A stretch of 64,000 nt of DNA from Cepaea nemoralis (GCA_014155875.1 JACEFZ010005141.1:804001-868000), one strand, 5' to 3'. Positions 1 to 11,520 are shown, numbered from the stretch's first letter. Notes: generated by a model from the letters alone, not told the origin. Translations and numbers: made by a program.

Positions 1-239
1 TTCAGCTGATGCTGATGCTGTAATGTTTAGGGCCTGCAATTCGTCTGAATAGTTGGAGCAAAATATCCCAGTAAGTGTGTACGTAGATTAAGGTCTGCGA
101 TCTGCTCAGACCTTAATCTGTGTCGGATGAATCCAGTAGGTTGATGATTGCTCTCGGTTGCATAAAATTCAATCCATCCTTTCTCCAATAGTCCTCTTCC
201 TCTTTCAACACATGGTCCTGACGTTTTTTCCAGTAACTT
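1..239. other. Intron sequence with a short hairpin
   Basis: No coding similarity is visible. Positions 85-97 (AGATTAAGGTCTG) and 107-119 form a perfect 13-bp inverted repeat with a 9-nt loop. No A/B box or terminator context suggests an RNA gene. Confidence 0.5.
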
Positions 240-458
240 TTATCAATATTTAATAGCGCGGACAGACAGACAGACAGACAGATAGACAGACAGACAGATA
301 GGTAGGTAGGTAGGTAGGCAGAAAGGTAGGTGGGTGGGTGGGTGGGTGGATGGCTGGCTGGCTGACTGGCTGGGTGGTGGGTGGGTCAGTGGGTGGGTCA
401 GTTGGTGGGTGGGTGGGTGGGCCGGCAGGCAGGCCGGCAGGCAGACAGACAGATAGAT

Positions 459-507
<49 letters not shown>

Positions 508-520
508 TGATAGATAGATT

Positions 521-575
<55 letters not shown>

Positions 576-605
576 CCCCGCCAGAAGCCGGGCCTTGTCA
601 GCTAG
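240..605 (+). mobile_element. Helitron-like 3' end with composite tetranucleotide satellite
   Basis: A run of (GACA)n, (GGTA)n, (GGTG)n, (GGCT)n, (GGCA)n and (GATA)n units from about 256 to 575 is followed by a GC-rich end, CCCCGCCAGAAGCCGGG, and finishes GTCAGCTAG before T606. A CTRR end abutting a T is the Helitron 3' signature. The same GC-rich end, preceded by the same kind of satellite, closes the element at 44645-47549. The 5' end of this copy is not identifiable. The open frames across the satellite are low-complexity artefacts. Confidence 0.55.
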
Positions 606-639
606 TTTATTTATATAATCACGTTTCATGAAAGAACCC

Positions 640-912
640 CCATTTGGAGACACCTCTGAATCTTTGCACTGTTTTTTCAAAACGGAAATCACGTGAAAAT
701 TTTAAAAAATGCGGGGACGTGTCTTGGTGAAGCTGTAATACTGTTAAAATGATGGACGTAATCTCTAATTCGTAATTTATATACCCCATATAATCAAACT
801 TTGAAATCTGCTGTAAAATCTCCAGAACAAAAATTTTTTTGTTGGGTGGACATAATGATAAGGTTATATACTAAATCTCATAATTTTCCCTCAGTTGGTT
901 ACTGAGATATTG
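640..912 (-). repeat. Interspersed repeat, inverted copy of 11249-11520
   Basis: The reverse complement of this stretch aligns nearly base for base with 11249-11520, for example the shared blocks around 'ttatcattatgtccaccca' and 'cagcagatttcaaagtttg'. Similarity fades at both ends. No open reading frame is shared, so it is probably a non-autonomous element of unknown class. Confidence 0.65.
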
Positions 913-956
913 AATTTTATATTGAGGCAACAACAAAAAAACACACTATAGTTTAC

Positions 957-1283
957 CTGATGCAGTTTATGTAAATCTTTAGCTTCATCCAAAGATGAAC
1001 ACTTTGGCAGCTCAGTTACACAATATTTTTCTGCTTTCAATATCCAAGGTACAAGCTGTTCTTGAAGAGTTTGGTATTTTTGCCAGTGAGCCACGTTACC
1101 AGAAACAGCATTATTCATCTCCTTGGCATGGGTACAGGTAGATTCCCACTGTCTTCGGAGGCCGCTCAGTTTAGATTTTAGAACCGATGTCTCCTTAGAT
1201 CTAAAATTTTGTGTTAATCCTCTTGCCTCCTTCTCAAGATTTTCTAGAGTAGCATGGCCTTCATAAATCTGGTTTACAATTGC
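957..1283 (-). CDS. Spectrin-repeat protein, exon (most 3' in window)
   Basis: A 327-bp exon of 109 codons, phase 0 at both ends. The acceptor is AG at 1285-1284 and the donor is GTAAAC reading down from 956. The peptide starts AIVNQIYEG, contains LRRQWEST and WILKAEKYC, and ends KLHQ. Regularly spaced hydrophobic residues and conserved tryptophans fit a three-helix spectrin repeat, and the length equals one repeat. It follows the exon at 4700-5020 in frame. Spectrin repeats are rod-like cytoskeletal linkers. The composition recalls nesprin-type giant proteins, but the exact orthologue is not proven. Confidence 0.88.
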
Positions 1284-1398
1284 CTGTATCAATAAACAGA
1301 ACATTTATTTTCAAAGTATAAGCAAGCACATTTTAGCCTATTTTCATGATTAGACTATGTGTATAATACTCCAAATAATTAGAGTTTCAAATTTGTAG

Positions 1399-1466
1399 TG
1401 TCAATAAAGGATGTTCTTAATTATGTAAGCTCCATATAGCTTACATAATTAAGAACATCCTTTATT

Positions 1467-1470
<4 letters not shown>
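1399..1470. repeat. Perfect 33-bp inverted repeat with 6-nt loop
   Basis: Arms 1399-1431 and 1438-1470 are exact reverse complements around the loop ccatat. The right arm runs straight into (GACA)n. It lies in the intron between the exons at 4700-5020 and 957-1283. It could be a foldback element, a hairpin RNA source or a terminal hairpin of a small transposon. No open reading frame. Confidence 0.9.
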
Positions 1471-1498
<28 letters not shown>

Positions 1499-1697
1499 GG
1501 CAGGCAGGCAGGCAGACAGACAGACAGACAGACAGATGCCGGCTGGCCAGCCGACAGACAGACAATCTATATCTATATATATAGTGCCATGCCAACTGGC
1601 ATGTGTGGTCACAGTTCATCATCTTACAAAAAGCAGTCTTGGATCAGGTCTGTGGTCTTGTCTCAATAATGCCAGTTTGTGTGTGTGTGTGTGTGAA

Positions 1698-1781
<84 letters not shown>
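1466..1781. repeat. Microsatellites (GACA)n/(GGCA)n and (TG)n(GA)n
   Basis: (GACA)n and (GGCA)n units cover about 1466-1563, followed by a short (TA)n and the small palindrome CATGCCAACTGGCATG. A (TG)n run at about 1677-1695 passes into a long (GA)n run to 1781. Frames through these arrays are artefacts. Confidence 0.9.
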
Positions 1782-1784
<3 letters not shown>

Positions 1785-1821
1785 TGAGGGAATAATCAAA
1801 TTACTATGGCAAATGTATGCT

Positions 1822-2215
1822 GACTGCAAAGATCTGTGAATAATAAACAGCAAACAGCAGCCATAAGAATCAACAACCTTTTAGGAACATTTCAGTGTGT
1901 AAAGAAGGGTGTCAAACATGTTTGTGTAATGTCTCTGATTTGTTCTTATTGTACCATAAACATGTGAGATGTACAGAAAATATGCCAGGGATCCTTGGTA
2001 TAGATCCTTGGCCATGGATCAAGTCGATGGATATAATATAAATAACTTATGTTATGCTGATGACACCGTCTTGATAGTAACAAGTTAGAAGAAACTTCAG
2101 GAAATCATAGATACAGGTTGTAGAAAGTGAACAAAATGAGCCTTAGCTTGAATAATAGAAAGACAGAAGTTATTTTGATATCAAAGAAACAGATTGTGTC
2201 TAAAAGTAGAATTAA
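1822..2215 (+). mobile_element. RTE-type LINE fragment (reverse transcriptase core)
   Basis: Broken reverse-transcriptase sequence with the YADDTVLI catalytic block encoded near 2050-2080. It is closely similar to 62110-62390, sharing the stretch that begins gcaaagatctgtgaataat. Several stops and indels. The 5' and 3' parts are missing. Confidence 0.75.
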
Positions 2216-4095
2216 AATAATCTACGTTATTGTCACAAAGCCTTTAGCAAGCCGCCTACTTTTGCGTAGAGTATAGTAATTGTAGTAATTTACGTAATTA
2301 GCTGTATAAATCTGATTATTATGCTACACCAAATCAGGGAGTTTGGCTCAGCGCAAGCAACCTGGCATATTGGTAACAGACATTCGGCCACAGAAATTGG
2401 CCAGGGCGAAGCACAGCTGAGACCATTCCCTTCTGATACAAGCTCGCTGGTTGTCAGGTGCCTATAGAAAAATAGCAGTTCACCAGTTCATTTTATAATT
2501 GAGGTAAAACTACCTCGTGGTAACAATTTTGCCACCAGTTTATTATAAGTGTCATAAAGTACTGCGGCCCCAACTACTGTATAGAAGGTGACTGATCTCA
2601 GAAAACAGGGACTGTTGTGGCATCACCCACAGTTCAATCCACACCTGCAACATCAAGTTATAAAATATCATCAATTTAAACACCAATTATTTTCTGTGAA
2701 CCAATGTTAGCGGAACCAACTGCATTATCCAGTGTCAAGTCAGCCAAGTAACGCGTTTTGTTCAAAACTATAACTTAAAAATAGTCTCATTTCCACAAAG
2801 AAAATAATATAATCCAAGTCATGAACTCTTAGATTGCGTGTGAAAATATTTGGACGTGATAAAACAAACATATTAGCAAAGACCATCCAGTCATATCCAG
2901 TTTGAAGTGGAGCGAACTTACATCATCACCAGTGAGGAGGAGCAGAGAAGAGACCTTGGAAGATGCTGCAGACGAACCTTGTAGAGTGGATGCCAAAGCT
3001 AAGTGGCTGACAACCCGTTCCAGCGGAAACTACAATATCAAACACAGCAATGTGCCTAAGAAACGTTTCAATGATTCACATTCTCAATAAGTGTGATCAC
3101 CCAGTAGATTAGTCTAAACAATATAGTGTATTATATTCATCAATAACCAATTCCGTTTTTCGTCTTCTCCATATGGGAGTATTCGTTGTTTTAAAGTTAA
3201 TAAATCATATTTGTTACAAGATCTTTATAAAATCTAACTATTGACATCTGATTGCATTCAATCGTAGCATAATTAATTAGAGCTATAACATAATGTGACA
3301 GGGTGAATGTCAAAATGTTGGGTAGGACATAGATAGGACAAGAGACAGAAGAGGGGTAAGGACAGATAGGACGTAGATAAGGACCTCTACAAGGGAGTAG
3401 ATAGAGTAGAGACAGAACGCAAGCTGTAACTTAGAACAGTCATAAGACAGGACTAAGATGGGGACACGGACGTGTCATATCTAGGACACCAGCAGGACCA
3501 ACCCCGAGAATAGGTCGGGGGACGCTAGTTCACGGGACAACACCCATAACAGAGTAAGCAGTAGTACAACCCAAGGTTGGCATGAACAAGACTACTGTAC
3601 TTCGTGAGGAATAGAACAGACGGGGATTTTGCTGACCGCATGGGATTTAGGACGACCAGGCCAGCCAGCCGACTGAACTTAGTCAGACGGGACAGGACAG
3701 TTTTCCAGACAGGACGTGTGTGATTTTCCAAGAGCCAATATGTAGTTTACGAGGGCGCAAGTTACAGATAGCGAGAGTTGAGTTTGTATCTGATTGTGTA
3801 TGAGTAATGTGAAGAAAGGCGATCACTGTATATTTAGACAGGCAGTCACCGCCTGGTCATGATTGTATAAATATCTCAGGTTCGCCTGAATTAAAATGTA
3901 TAAATTCCATCCACGCAACTGATGTTTCTTTGAGGTGTGGATGAAGTAGCGAGAGTGCCTGTATGCAATATAAGATGTTGACAGTGAAAGTTTGTTCAAT
4001 ATTTGTCTTCCTATCGTCCAAGAATACGAGAGGAGACTCAGTTTTTTTTTATTTGCAGGAAATGCGCAGCGGGAATAAAAATACTCTGTGCGGCC
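2216..4095. other. Unrecognised intron sequence
   Basis: No convincing coding similarity. TGTGACAGGGTG begins at 3294 and opens about 0.7 kb rich in 'gacagga' and 'ggacatag' motifs, which might be a solo LTR, but no matching CA end or target duplication was found. Short frames such as 2902-3090 show no recognisable domain. Confidence 0.4.
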
Positions 4096-4104
4096 TGCTG
4101 CCCA

Positions 4105-4655
4105 TATTCTGCACACCCAGTGTTACAATTACCTAGTGCCAGTCCAACATGTCTTTTTTACCCACACTCTTTCACTATTAATGTTCCCTGTGTTACACAC
4201 CTAACTGATAGATATTTCTGCTTGTGCCACCCAGGACCTGCCTCTTCTCAGTCTATGGCCCTTGACCATATCCAAGGCTTCATGCAGGGGGTGGTCCCTA
4301 TCAGCAGAGACTCTCAGGTACTATTCGGCTTGAAGGACCCTGTTCCTGTCCGCAATTGTTGGTAGTGCAAGGATATGCCTCATACGTATAATTGGCGCGT
4401 CTTTGTGCATCTTAGTATCACCCACATGGCCGCATTCTGTATGCGTTCCAACCTTTCAAGCTGGCTCTTTGATACTGTTAGCAGCCCCAAATCATACTCA
4501 AGGACTGAAATTCTTAACTACTGAAAGAGCATGTAAAGCATCCTCTGCTCTACCCAGGTTGCTGCCATCGCCCTCAGTGCATTAAGTCCCTTTCCAGCCT
4601 TCACCACCAAAGCTTACACATGATCCTTAAAAGACATACATCTGTTGAAGGTTAC
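4105..4655 (-). mobile_element. LINE reverse-transcriptase C-terminal fragment
   Basis: On the minus strand a broken frame contains LRVSADRDHPLHEAL, which corresponds to LKISADEQHPLHDAV in the longer LINE at 54743-56377. It therefore represents the region between the RT and RNase H domains of that family. Stops and frameshifts are frequent. It ends about 45 bp from the exon at 4700-5020. Confidence 0.7.
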
Positions 4656-4699
4656 TCCCAATATGACAAACAGAAGCAGCAGCAATAACAAATACAAAC

Positions 4700-5020
4700 C
4701 TGAAGCTTTTGAAACTGGTTCTCTGGGGAGCTTTGCTTATTCTCATAAATCTCATTCAGTTTAGTCTCCTCCTCATTAAGCCAGTCAGAAAAATTATGGA
4801 GTTTTGTATAGAAGTCATTCCAGTTGTCCAGTGCAGCCTTCAGTTCTACAAACTTTGCATCCAGGTGATGAGAAACATCATCCAGTTTATTCTCAAAGTC
4901 CACTACTTCACCTTTCAGTTGTTCTTGGTGTACATGGCCAGCACCTTCTGCCAGTGTAGCATTCAGTCTGACAATCTGCATCAAACTGCCATGAAGATTG
5001 TTCAATGTATTTTGCAGCTC
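4700..5020 (-). CDS. Spectrin-repeat protein, exon
   Basis: A 321-bp exon of 107 codons, phase 0-0. Acceptor AG lies at 5022-5021 and donor GTTTGT runs down from 4699. The peptide begins ELQNTLNNL, carries LDNWNDFYTKLHNFSDWL and ends FQKLQ. The W-containing helices are typical of a spectrin repeat and the length is one repeat. The junctions to 7227-7439 upstream and 957-1283 downstream are both in frame, so the three exons form one continuous rod segment. Confidence 0.88.
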
Positions 5021-5899
5021 CTATTTGTGGAAATATGTTCACAAATTCATTAAAGCAATAACACATTGTTTACAAATTAATCACAAGTAAAGATGTCTAT
5101 TATAAGGGTTCAAAGCATGAAATTCAGGTTTAAAGAAACAGTATTTCAACTAACAACACTGTTCTAGATCAAGAATAATTTTCTAATGAACATATTCTAA
5201 TTTCAGTCTGCACAGAATACATCACACTGTATGAGTTACTTGTCTATCTGTGGTGGAAAACTTCTTGCTCTTCTGTAGCTGTTGTTTCATAACATGTACT
5301 GTTATATAACAATGATGTATGCAGATAAACATATCCGTTAAGACTACAACATGTTTTCTCAATTGTGGGCCCATAGAGACCATTCACACAAAGTTATTTG
5401 AGTCTTAATCATCATCATCAAGTGCCTTTCCAGCAAATGGCTTGCGTTCATGACTCTCCACAGATCTCGGTCCTTGGCTTTCTGGATCAACTCTGCTTAT
5501 GATATTCCTTCATGCTACCCTCTCAATCCATCCAGCATCGTTTCTCTTGGTCTGTTTCTGCCTTTCTTCCCCTCAATCTTTCCAGTTGTCACGATGTTCT
5601 CCAATGCCCCTCTTCTCATCACATGACCAAAGAAAGCTGCTCGTCTCTTTCTTATTATTGTATATAATGTTCTAGTTTCATTAGCCTCTCTCAGGCAATC
5701 ATTGTTAGTTACTCAAGCAGTCCAAGGAATTCACAACATTTGTTTCAGGAACCACATATCTGTTGCTTCTAAGTTCTTCCTAATTTGTTCATTTACATTC
5801 CAAGATTCACTGCCATACAGCAAAACTGGTTCTATATAGCATTTCAGCACTCTCTTACATTCAGGGATAGTGACTTATTGCATAAGATACTTTTCATTT

Positions 5900-6144
5900 A
5901 GCCGGTCTCCCTGATCTAGGGGTTACACGACTTTCTCCATAATCCTGTATACTCTCGTGAGTAATGTGACGTGCACGAGAATCAGTAGCGGTTCTCTCTA
6001 CATCGGTAACTTATGGGGTATGTGAGCTGGTCGCTCAGAAAGCAATGGCAAACTACTGATCGTAATCTTGCCAAGAAATCAACAATCAGCTGAAAGATGC
6101 TGATGTTGACAGTGATGTCCTGTAAAGGATAAGCGAAAAAAAAA
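5900..6144 (+). mobile_element. tRNA-derived SINE with 11-bp target duplication
   Basis: The head begins gccggtctcc and includes a tRNA-like A-box region (ctaggggttacacg). The body matches the SINE at 31078-31333, with the same 'cagctgaaagatgctg' block, and it ends in an A-rich tail. ACTTTTCATTT occurs on both sides, at 5889-5899 and 6145-6155, marking a retrotransposed insertion into the older LINE. Confidence 0.85.
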
Positions 6145-6248
6145 ACTTTTCATTTTCTGAATAGCAGCTTTTGCTTGCCTTTGCCCTATTCTGCTCTTAG
6201 TATCTGTTGTGCATCTTCCATCTGATGTTATAAATACCCCTAATAGGT

Positions 6249-6495
6249 TAGTTGCATATCCTTTACAGGACGTTGCAGTCAACACCAGCATTTTCTTTGT
6301 TTTTTTGCTGTTGGATCTCTTGGCAAGTTTACGTTCAATAGTGTGCCATTGATTTCTGAACGATCGGCACCCACACCATTTCTTAAAATCCAGCGCAACG
6401 CGATCTGCTGCCAAATCGCATGCAGCTGTGTTTCGAACACGGGTATGAGAGATCATGAACTGCGTTCGTAATCCCTTCACCACAGAGCCGGCAAA
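6249..6495 (-). mobile_element. tRNA-derived SINE, minus orientation
   Basis: Read on the minus strand it starts at the ccggctctgtggtg head near 6495, has a B-box-like gttcgaaacac, then the shared body (gaaatcaatggcacac, ctgcaacgtcctgtaaagg). It interrupts the same LINE as 5900-6144. No clean target duplication was found, only similar 'ctaggta' and 'ctaatag' flanks, so it is probably older. Confidence 0.75.
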
Positions 6496-7226
6496 TGCCT
6501 CTAGGTATTCAACATTATCCATTTGGTTAAGAATTTTCCCTTCTATTTCCATTTCACATTTTGGTGTCACCTATTTCTTTGATATCACCATTGTTATTAT
6601 TTTCTTGATACTCAAGGTGAGCCCTTTCTTTGCAATTTCGGTTACTACAATGTCCAACAATTGTTGTTGATCTTATGCATTATCCACCACAATACTGGGT
6701 CACATCCATGTCATACTCCTAGCTTATTTGTTCATAATCTCTTTATTTCCCATTTTAATTGCTGCTATTTGGTTCCATTAAATATTCTTTATTATTATGA
6801 GATCTTTCCCATCAGTGTTAATATCTTCCAACATTTTAATCAGTTCATCGTATTTTACTTTATCAAATGCCTTTGTATAATCTTAATAAGTCTTACTAAT
6901 CTCTCAAATACATCCAACGAACTGGGCATCTTGCGTAAACATTCCTAGAACAACAGCAAACAAGAAGACTGACAGACACCCCAAGTGTTTCTAACTTTTA
7001 TCACACTTATCTTATATATTCATTTATTTTATACTGTATGCAACATATGGAACATATTTTATAAAAGAAGTAGCAACAAAGCATTCCATTAAAAACTAAT
7101 CAAAATAAAGTGGCAGAATTGAGCACATGAAATTCAAACTTGGTTATTCATGACTAAAGAAAACTCACATAACAATAATAAACACAAATTTGCATTCCTG
7201 TTCCACTGTCTATCTTCTTCACTCAC

Positions 7227-7439
7227 TTTCTGCTTCATTTTTTTATCTTCTCTTTTCAATTCTCTATTTATACTTTCCTTACTCACATGCTGAAACAGGA
7301 ATACCTTTTTAGATTGTAAATCTTCCTCTGTACTCTCCTGACTCAGTATTTCTAGAGGATGTTCTAGCTCCTCCTCAGCGTTTTTCATGTATGACAAGAA
7401 TGTAGCCTTTTCACTTTCATATCTCTCCCAATTAGTCAC
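7227..7439 (-). CDS. Spectrin-repeat protein, short exon
   Basis: A 213-bp exon of 71 codons, phase 0-0. The acceptor AG is at 7441-7440. The donor was placed at a strong GTGAGT reading down from 7226, because it keeps frame with the next exon. The peptide starts VTNWERYESEK and contains NAEEELEHPLEIL; its end is lysine-rich (KEDKKMKQK-like). An alternative GTGAGT at 7168 would add LCLLLL-type residues and break phase. It joins 16940-17116 to 4700-5020 in frame. Confidence 0.75.
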
Positions 7440-7568
7440 CTGATTCTGTCAAAAAGTACACCACAGATTGTCTTGACACCAGCAGAGATGTAAGTGGTTT
7501 TTAAAATCATTATGTGTGTGAGTGTGTTTAGGTGGGGTGGGTGTGTTACATCCAAGCATGGGCATGCT

Positions 7569-7660
7569 CTCTCTCTCTCTCTCTGTGCATGTGTGTGTGT
7601 GTGTGTGTCTCTCTCTCTCTCACTCTCTCTCTCTCTCTCGTCGTCGTCATCGTCGTCGTC
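7569..7660. repeat. Microsatellite (CT)n(GT)n(TC)n(GTC)n
   Basis: Compound dinucleotide and trinucleotide tract: CT repeats, then GT, CT again, then GTC/ATC units. Frames over it are low complexity. Confidence 0.9.
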
Positions 7661-7740
7661 GTCTGCATGTCGACCTTCTTATTTTTCTAGTGAGATTCTT
7701 ATGAACAATTTAGAGACATAAGAGACATAGGAGGACTTCA

Positions 7741-9065
7741 CCATCATCATCAAGTGCCCTGTCAGCTAGTGTAGGCGTTCATGGTTCTCCACAGATCTCA
7801 GTCTTTGGTGTTCTGGATCAACTCTGCTGACGATATTCCTCCAAGCCACCATCTCAATCCATCCAGCATCATTTCTTTTTGTCTGCCTGTGCCTCTCTTT
7901 CCCTCAACCTTTCCAGATGCCACGATGTTCTCCAATGCCTCTCTTCTCATCACATGACCAAAGAAAGCTGTTTGTCTCTTTCTTATTGTTGTACATAATG
8001 TTCTAGTTTCATTTGCCTGTTTCAGGCAGTTGTTGTTAGTTACTCTGGCAGTCCAAGGAATTTGCAACATTTGTCTCAGGAACCACATCTCTGTTGCTTC
8101 TAATTTCTTCTTAATTTGTTCATTTACATTCCAAGATTCACTGCCATACAGCAAAACTGGTTCTATATAGCATTTCAGCACTCTCTTTCTTACATTCAGT
8201 GAAAGTGACTTATTGCATCAGATAGTCTTCATTTTCTAAGATGCGGCTTTTGCTTGCCCTATTCTGCTATTAATCTCTGTTGTACGTCTTTCATCTGATG
8301 TTATAAATACCCCTGGGTATTTAAAATTATCCAACCTGGAGTACAACGAAAGGAGACGAAGCCTTGTTACAAACCTTTGAGAACAAAGTTTTAAGACGCA
8401 TCTTTGGACCCATTTATGATCTGTTAAGTCCCCGCTAATCACTGGTATCATGAAGGCTAATAGACTACAATGGCTGGGGCATATAGAAAGAATGGAAGAC
8501 AATAGGGAAACAAAACTCGCTTACACTCAGGAAATAAATGACCGTAGACCCCGAGGTAGACCAAGAAGACGGTGGAGAGATAATATATATACAGACCTAC
8601 GAGCACTTGGAATCAACGACTGGCAAGAGAAGGTCAACCAGAGAGACGAATGGAGACGGATTGTATCTGCAGCAAAGAACCTCAATGGCTCGGAACGCTG
8701 AAGAAGAAGATGATTTAAAATTATCCACTTGGTTAAGAATGTTCCCTTCTATTTCTATGTCCAATTTTGGTGTCACCATTTTCTTTGATATCATCATTGT
8801 TACTGTTTTCTTGATATTCAAGAAGAGTCCTTTCTTTGGACTCTCTGTTATTACAATGTCCAACAATTGTTGTAGGTCTGTTGAATAACCGCCACCAATA
8901 CTGTGTCATCTGCATAGCGTGTATTGTTTATATTATAACCTCCGAATAGTATTCCTGGCTTCTCTTTGATCTTTCTCATTATTACTTCCCTTTAGAGGGA
9001 GAAGAGAATTGGTGACAAGACACACCCCTGTGGTACTCCTAGCTTTATCTGTTCATAACTACTCT
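7741..9065 (-). mobile_element. RTE-type LINE, 3' half, split by a second LINE
   Basis: Minus-strand RT C-terminus at 7798-8181 (LLYGSESWNVNEQI, then FFGHVMRREALENIV) and the preceding part at 8713-9065. The two halves are separated by the insertion at 8334-8712. The 3' end again shows the CATCATCATCAAGTGCC motif near 7743, which fits a (TGA)n-type tail. It is the same family as 5405-6690 and 28.3-31.6 kb. Broken by stops. Confidence 0.85.
8334..8712 (+). mobile_element. 5'-truncated LINE with GAAGAAG tail and 15-bp target duplication
   Basis: The C-terminal peptide contains RRPRGRPRRRWRDN and ends NLNGSER followed by a stop and a short (GAA)n tail. ATTTAAAATTATCCA is duplicated exactly at 8319-8333 and 8713-8727. 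Compared with the copy at 20024-20782 it lacks about 48 bp after 'ggaccca'. It inserted into the minus-strand RTE-type LINE. Confidence 0.9.
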
Positions 9066-9334
9066 ATCAGAGGACTTAACATCAGTAATATACAATGTGC
9101 AGATGATATAGCATTGATGACAGACAACAAACAGGAACTATGGCATTTAACAGATGCAGTTATTGTACACAGTAAGTAACTAGGGTTAGAATTAAATGTA
9201 AAAAAAAAAAAAAACAGATTATAGTCATCTCTAAGAAGAAAGAAATACCCCAATGAAACATCCAAGTAAATGGGAAAATTCTTCAACAGGTGAACTGGTA
9301 CAAGCATTTGAGAACAGTCACGTCATTTAATGGA
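9066..9334 (+). mobile_element. LINE reverse-transcriptase scrap
   Basis: A broken plus-strand frame reads IQCADDIALMTDNKQELW, the catalytic -ADD- block of a LINE reverse transcriptase, followed by an A14-type run. Too short to classify. Confidence 0.6.
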
Positions 9335-9940
9335 AGATACCCATTCTCGTTAGACCATGATAATCTATTCTTCTGCATTATTCACTCGTTCCCAGAGGTC
9401 TTTCACCACATCTGCCTTATCGTGCATCAAATCACCCCTCAATGATGCACAGCCAATCTGTCTGCCTGTTCATTTCCAACCACACAAGAGTGTCCTGGAG
9501 AAAAGATCCAGTGAATGCTCACAACATGCAATCTTTAAATTGATGCATACCATTCAGCACAAAGCATGCCAGACTTCATCTGTGTCAGCATGCTTTGTGA
9601 ATCAGTCACAATCACAACATGTGTATACAGTTTGTTCTCCAACAAACCAGTGGAAAGCTGCAGTTACTGCCTCCGCTCTCAGGCTTGAGGTCGTGATGTC
9701 ATATACCAAGCTCTCCTTTACTAACCATTGACCATTGTTTTTTGCTATGAATCCCCAGGTACTTTTTTTGCCTCTTAAGACAGAGCCATCAGGATAGATA
9801 ATCACATTGCCAGGACGAGAGTAGTCCTGAATTAATTGCTGAATTTCTACTTCTGTAGCGCCTGATAGCCACTCCCTACATTCACATCCCATTGTGATTG
9901 TAAACCCCACACAAGTTTGAATTTCTATTCGGCACTTTGA
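9335..9940 (-). mobile_element. LINE RNase H domain fragment
   Basis: On the minus strand, ECREWLSGATEVEIQQLI and then YPDGSVLRGKKSTWGF match the intact RNase H module at 24248-25102. The first catalytic block reads PDGS instead of TDGS. Downstream the frame is disrupted but a recognisable region continues to about 9335. Confidence 0.8.
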
Positions 9941-10960
9941 CTTTGGAATCTACTTAACATCTATGGTTTCCCTACCAAATATACCAACGTCATAAAATCC
10001 TTCTACAAAGAGACACACTGCTACGTAAGAACAGAATCAGGCAACTCTGACTGGTTCTCAGTGGAAACAGGAGTGAAGCAGGGTTGTGTCTTATCACCAA
10101 TGTTCTTTGGAATAGCTATCAATTGGATCATGTGCAAACGCACAAACAACACAAATATGGTATCCATTGGGTTGACAAAATTCTAGAAGACCTGGAATTT
10201 GCCGATAACATAGTGCTTTTGAGTTCAACACACTCAGATGCCCAAGAGAAAATAAACCATCTCCAAAATGTTTCAAGACAAATTGGTCTCCATATTAACA
10301 CCGCCAAAACAAAACCTATTGATCATACCAACAGTTCAGACGACATCAAATTAAACACATACCTATGAAGCAAAATGACATCTACAGGGGACTCAACACC
10401 AGAAATATCATCTAGAATCGCACTGGCATCTGGTGCCTTCAATAAACTATCAAAATCTGGAAGTCAAAGACACTCAGCAAACACACAAAACTTAAAATCT
10501 TCAACTCTTGTGTGATTCCAGTGCTAACATATGGATGTGAAACTTGGAAGTCAACGGTAGCTTTAGATAAAAAATTAGACAATTTTGAGAACAAATGTCT
10601 TAGAAGAATTCTAAACTTCCACTGGACAGATTTTAGAACCAATATGCAAATAAGACAAGAGACTAAGCAAGATATTGTATCCAATTTTATAAAAAAACAC
10701 ACCATTGTAACTACATTGGCCATGTACTCAGAAAGGACAAGCCCTCATATGGACACCGTTAGGGAAATTAAAATGGGTAAGACAAAGAGAGACCCTGCGT
10801 AGAACCATCATCAGAGAGGGCTCATTCAACAGCCAAACAAACATCCAAGATCTACAACAGGTGGCAGTGAACCACCAGACACAGAGAGCCATGACTTCTG
10901 TGACAAGACGCTGTGGCACATCCAAAAGATATCTATTTAATTCCACCAGAAAATAATGAG
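9941..10960 (+). mobile_element. LINE fragment, reverse transcriptase C-terminal half
   Basis: Successive frames read LEFADNIVLLSSTHSDAQ (RT catalytic block with FADN) and then VLTYGCETWKS and FENKCLRRILNFHWTD. This is the usual order in LINEs that lack RNase H. Several frameshifts and stops. Clade not assigned. Confidence 0.75.
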
Positions 10961-11248
10961 TCCCCAACAAAGGAACAAGGACAAACTAAAATGGATTGAA
11001 AACAAGAGAAAAATACATTTTGACTGCCTGCCGCGCCATCATTTCTATAATTCTACATCTGAAGAATTTTCACTTTGATGGCCTGATCAAACGTTAGGTC
11101 TAGACATAGTTGCACCAGCCGGGAGACTGACCATGTTAGTTTTAAGATTCTAGGCTGCCAGGCATGTGAGAGAAGCACTGTGGCAAAGTATGAACAGAGG
11201 CATAACACATATAGCGCATTCACATTTGTTTGCCTCCATATAAAAATC

Positions 11249-11520
11249 ACTATCTCAGTAACCAACTGAGGGAAAATTATGAGATTTAGCATATAACCTT
11301 ATCATTATGTCCACCCAAGAAAAAAAATTTTGTTCTGGAGATTGTACAGCAGATTTCAAAGTTTGTTTATATGCAGTATATAATTTACAGGTCAGAGATG
11401 AAGGGCACATTATTAGAAGTATTACATCTTCACACGGAAACATTAGCGTTGAATTGTTAATTTTCTCGTGGTTCACAGGATTGGCCTTATGACAAGAACC
11501 CCACACAGTTTAAAATGGGA
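11249..11520 (+). repeat. Interspersed repeat, inverted copy of 640-912
   Basis: Nearly colinear with the reverse complement of 640-912, with a few indels in the A-rich middle. No coding capacity. Class unknown. Confidence 0.65.

Larger units (their letters stand above)
5405..6690 (-). mobile_element. RTE-type LINE 3' part, interrupted by two SINEs
   Basis: Minus-strand RT C-terminal region of the family seen intact at 28.3-31.6 kb. Recognisable are the GSESWNVN-type block near 5800, the region matching 'MRREALENIV' near 5610, and a 3' end with the ATCATCATCAAGTGCC motif at about 5408. SINEs at 5900-6144 and 6249-6495 split it. Beyond 6495 it continues upstream into the part encoding the catalytic region. 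Many stops; inactive. Confidence 0.8.

Noticed and set aside
256..580. CRISPR-like or tandem-repeat gene
   Set aside because: Tetranucleotide satellites without spacers in an animal genome; not a CRISPR array and not coding.
2902..3090. Small arginine/serine-rich protein
   Set aside because: 62 codons, no homology or splice context; likely chance.
3294..4020. Solo LTR
   Set aside because: TG start present but no CA end, partner LTR or flanking duplication could be fixed.
7169..7226. Longer version of the exon at 7227-7439
   Set aside because: Would use a second GTGAGT but breaks phase with the next exon and adds an unlikely LCLLLL stretch.
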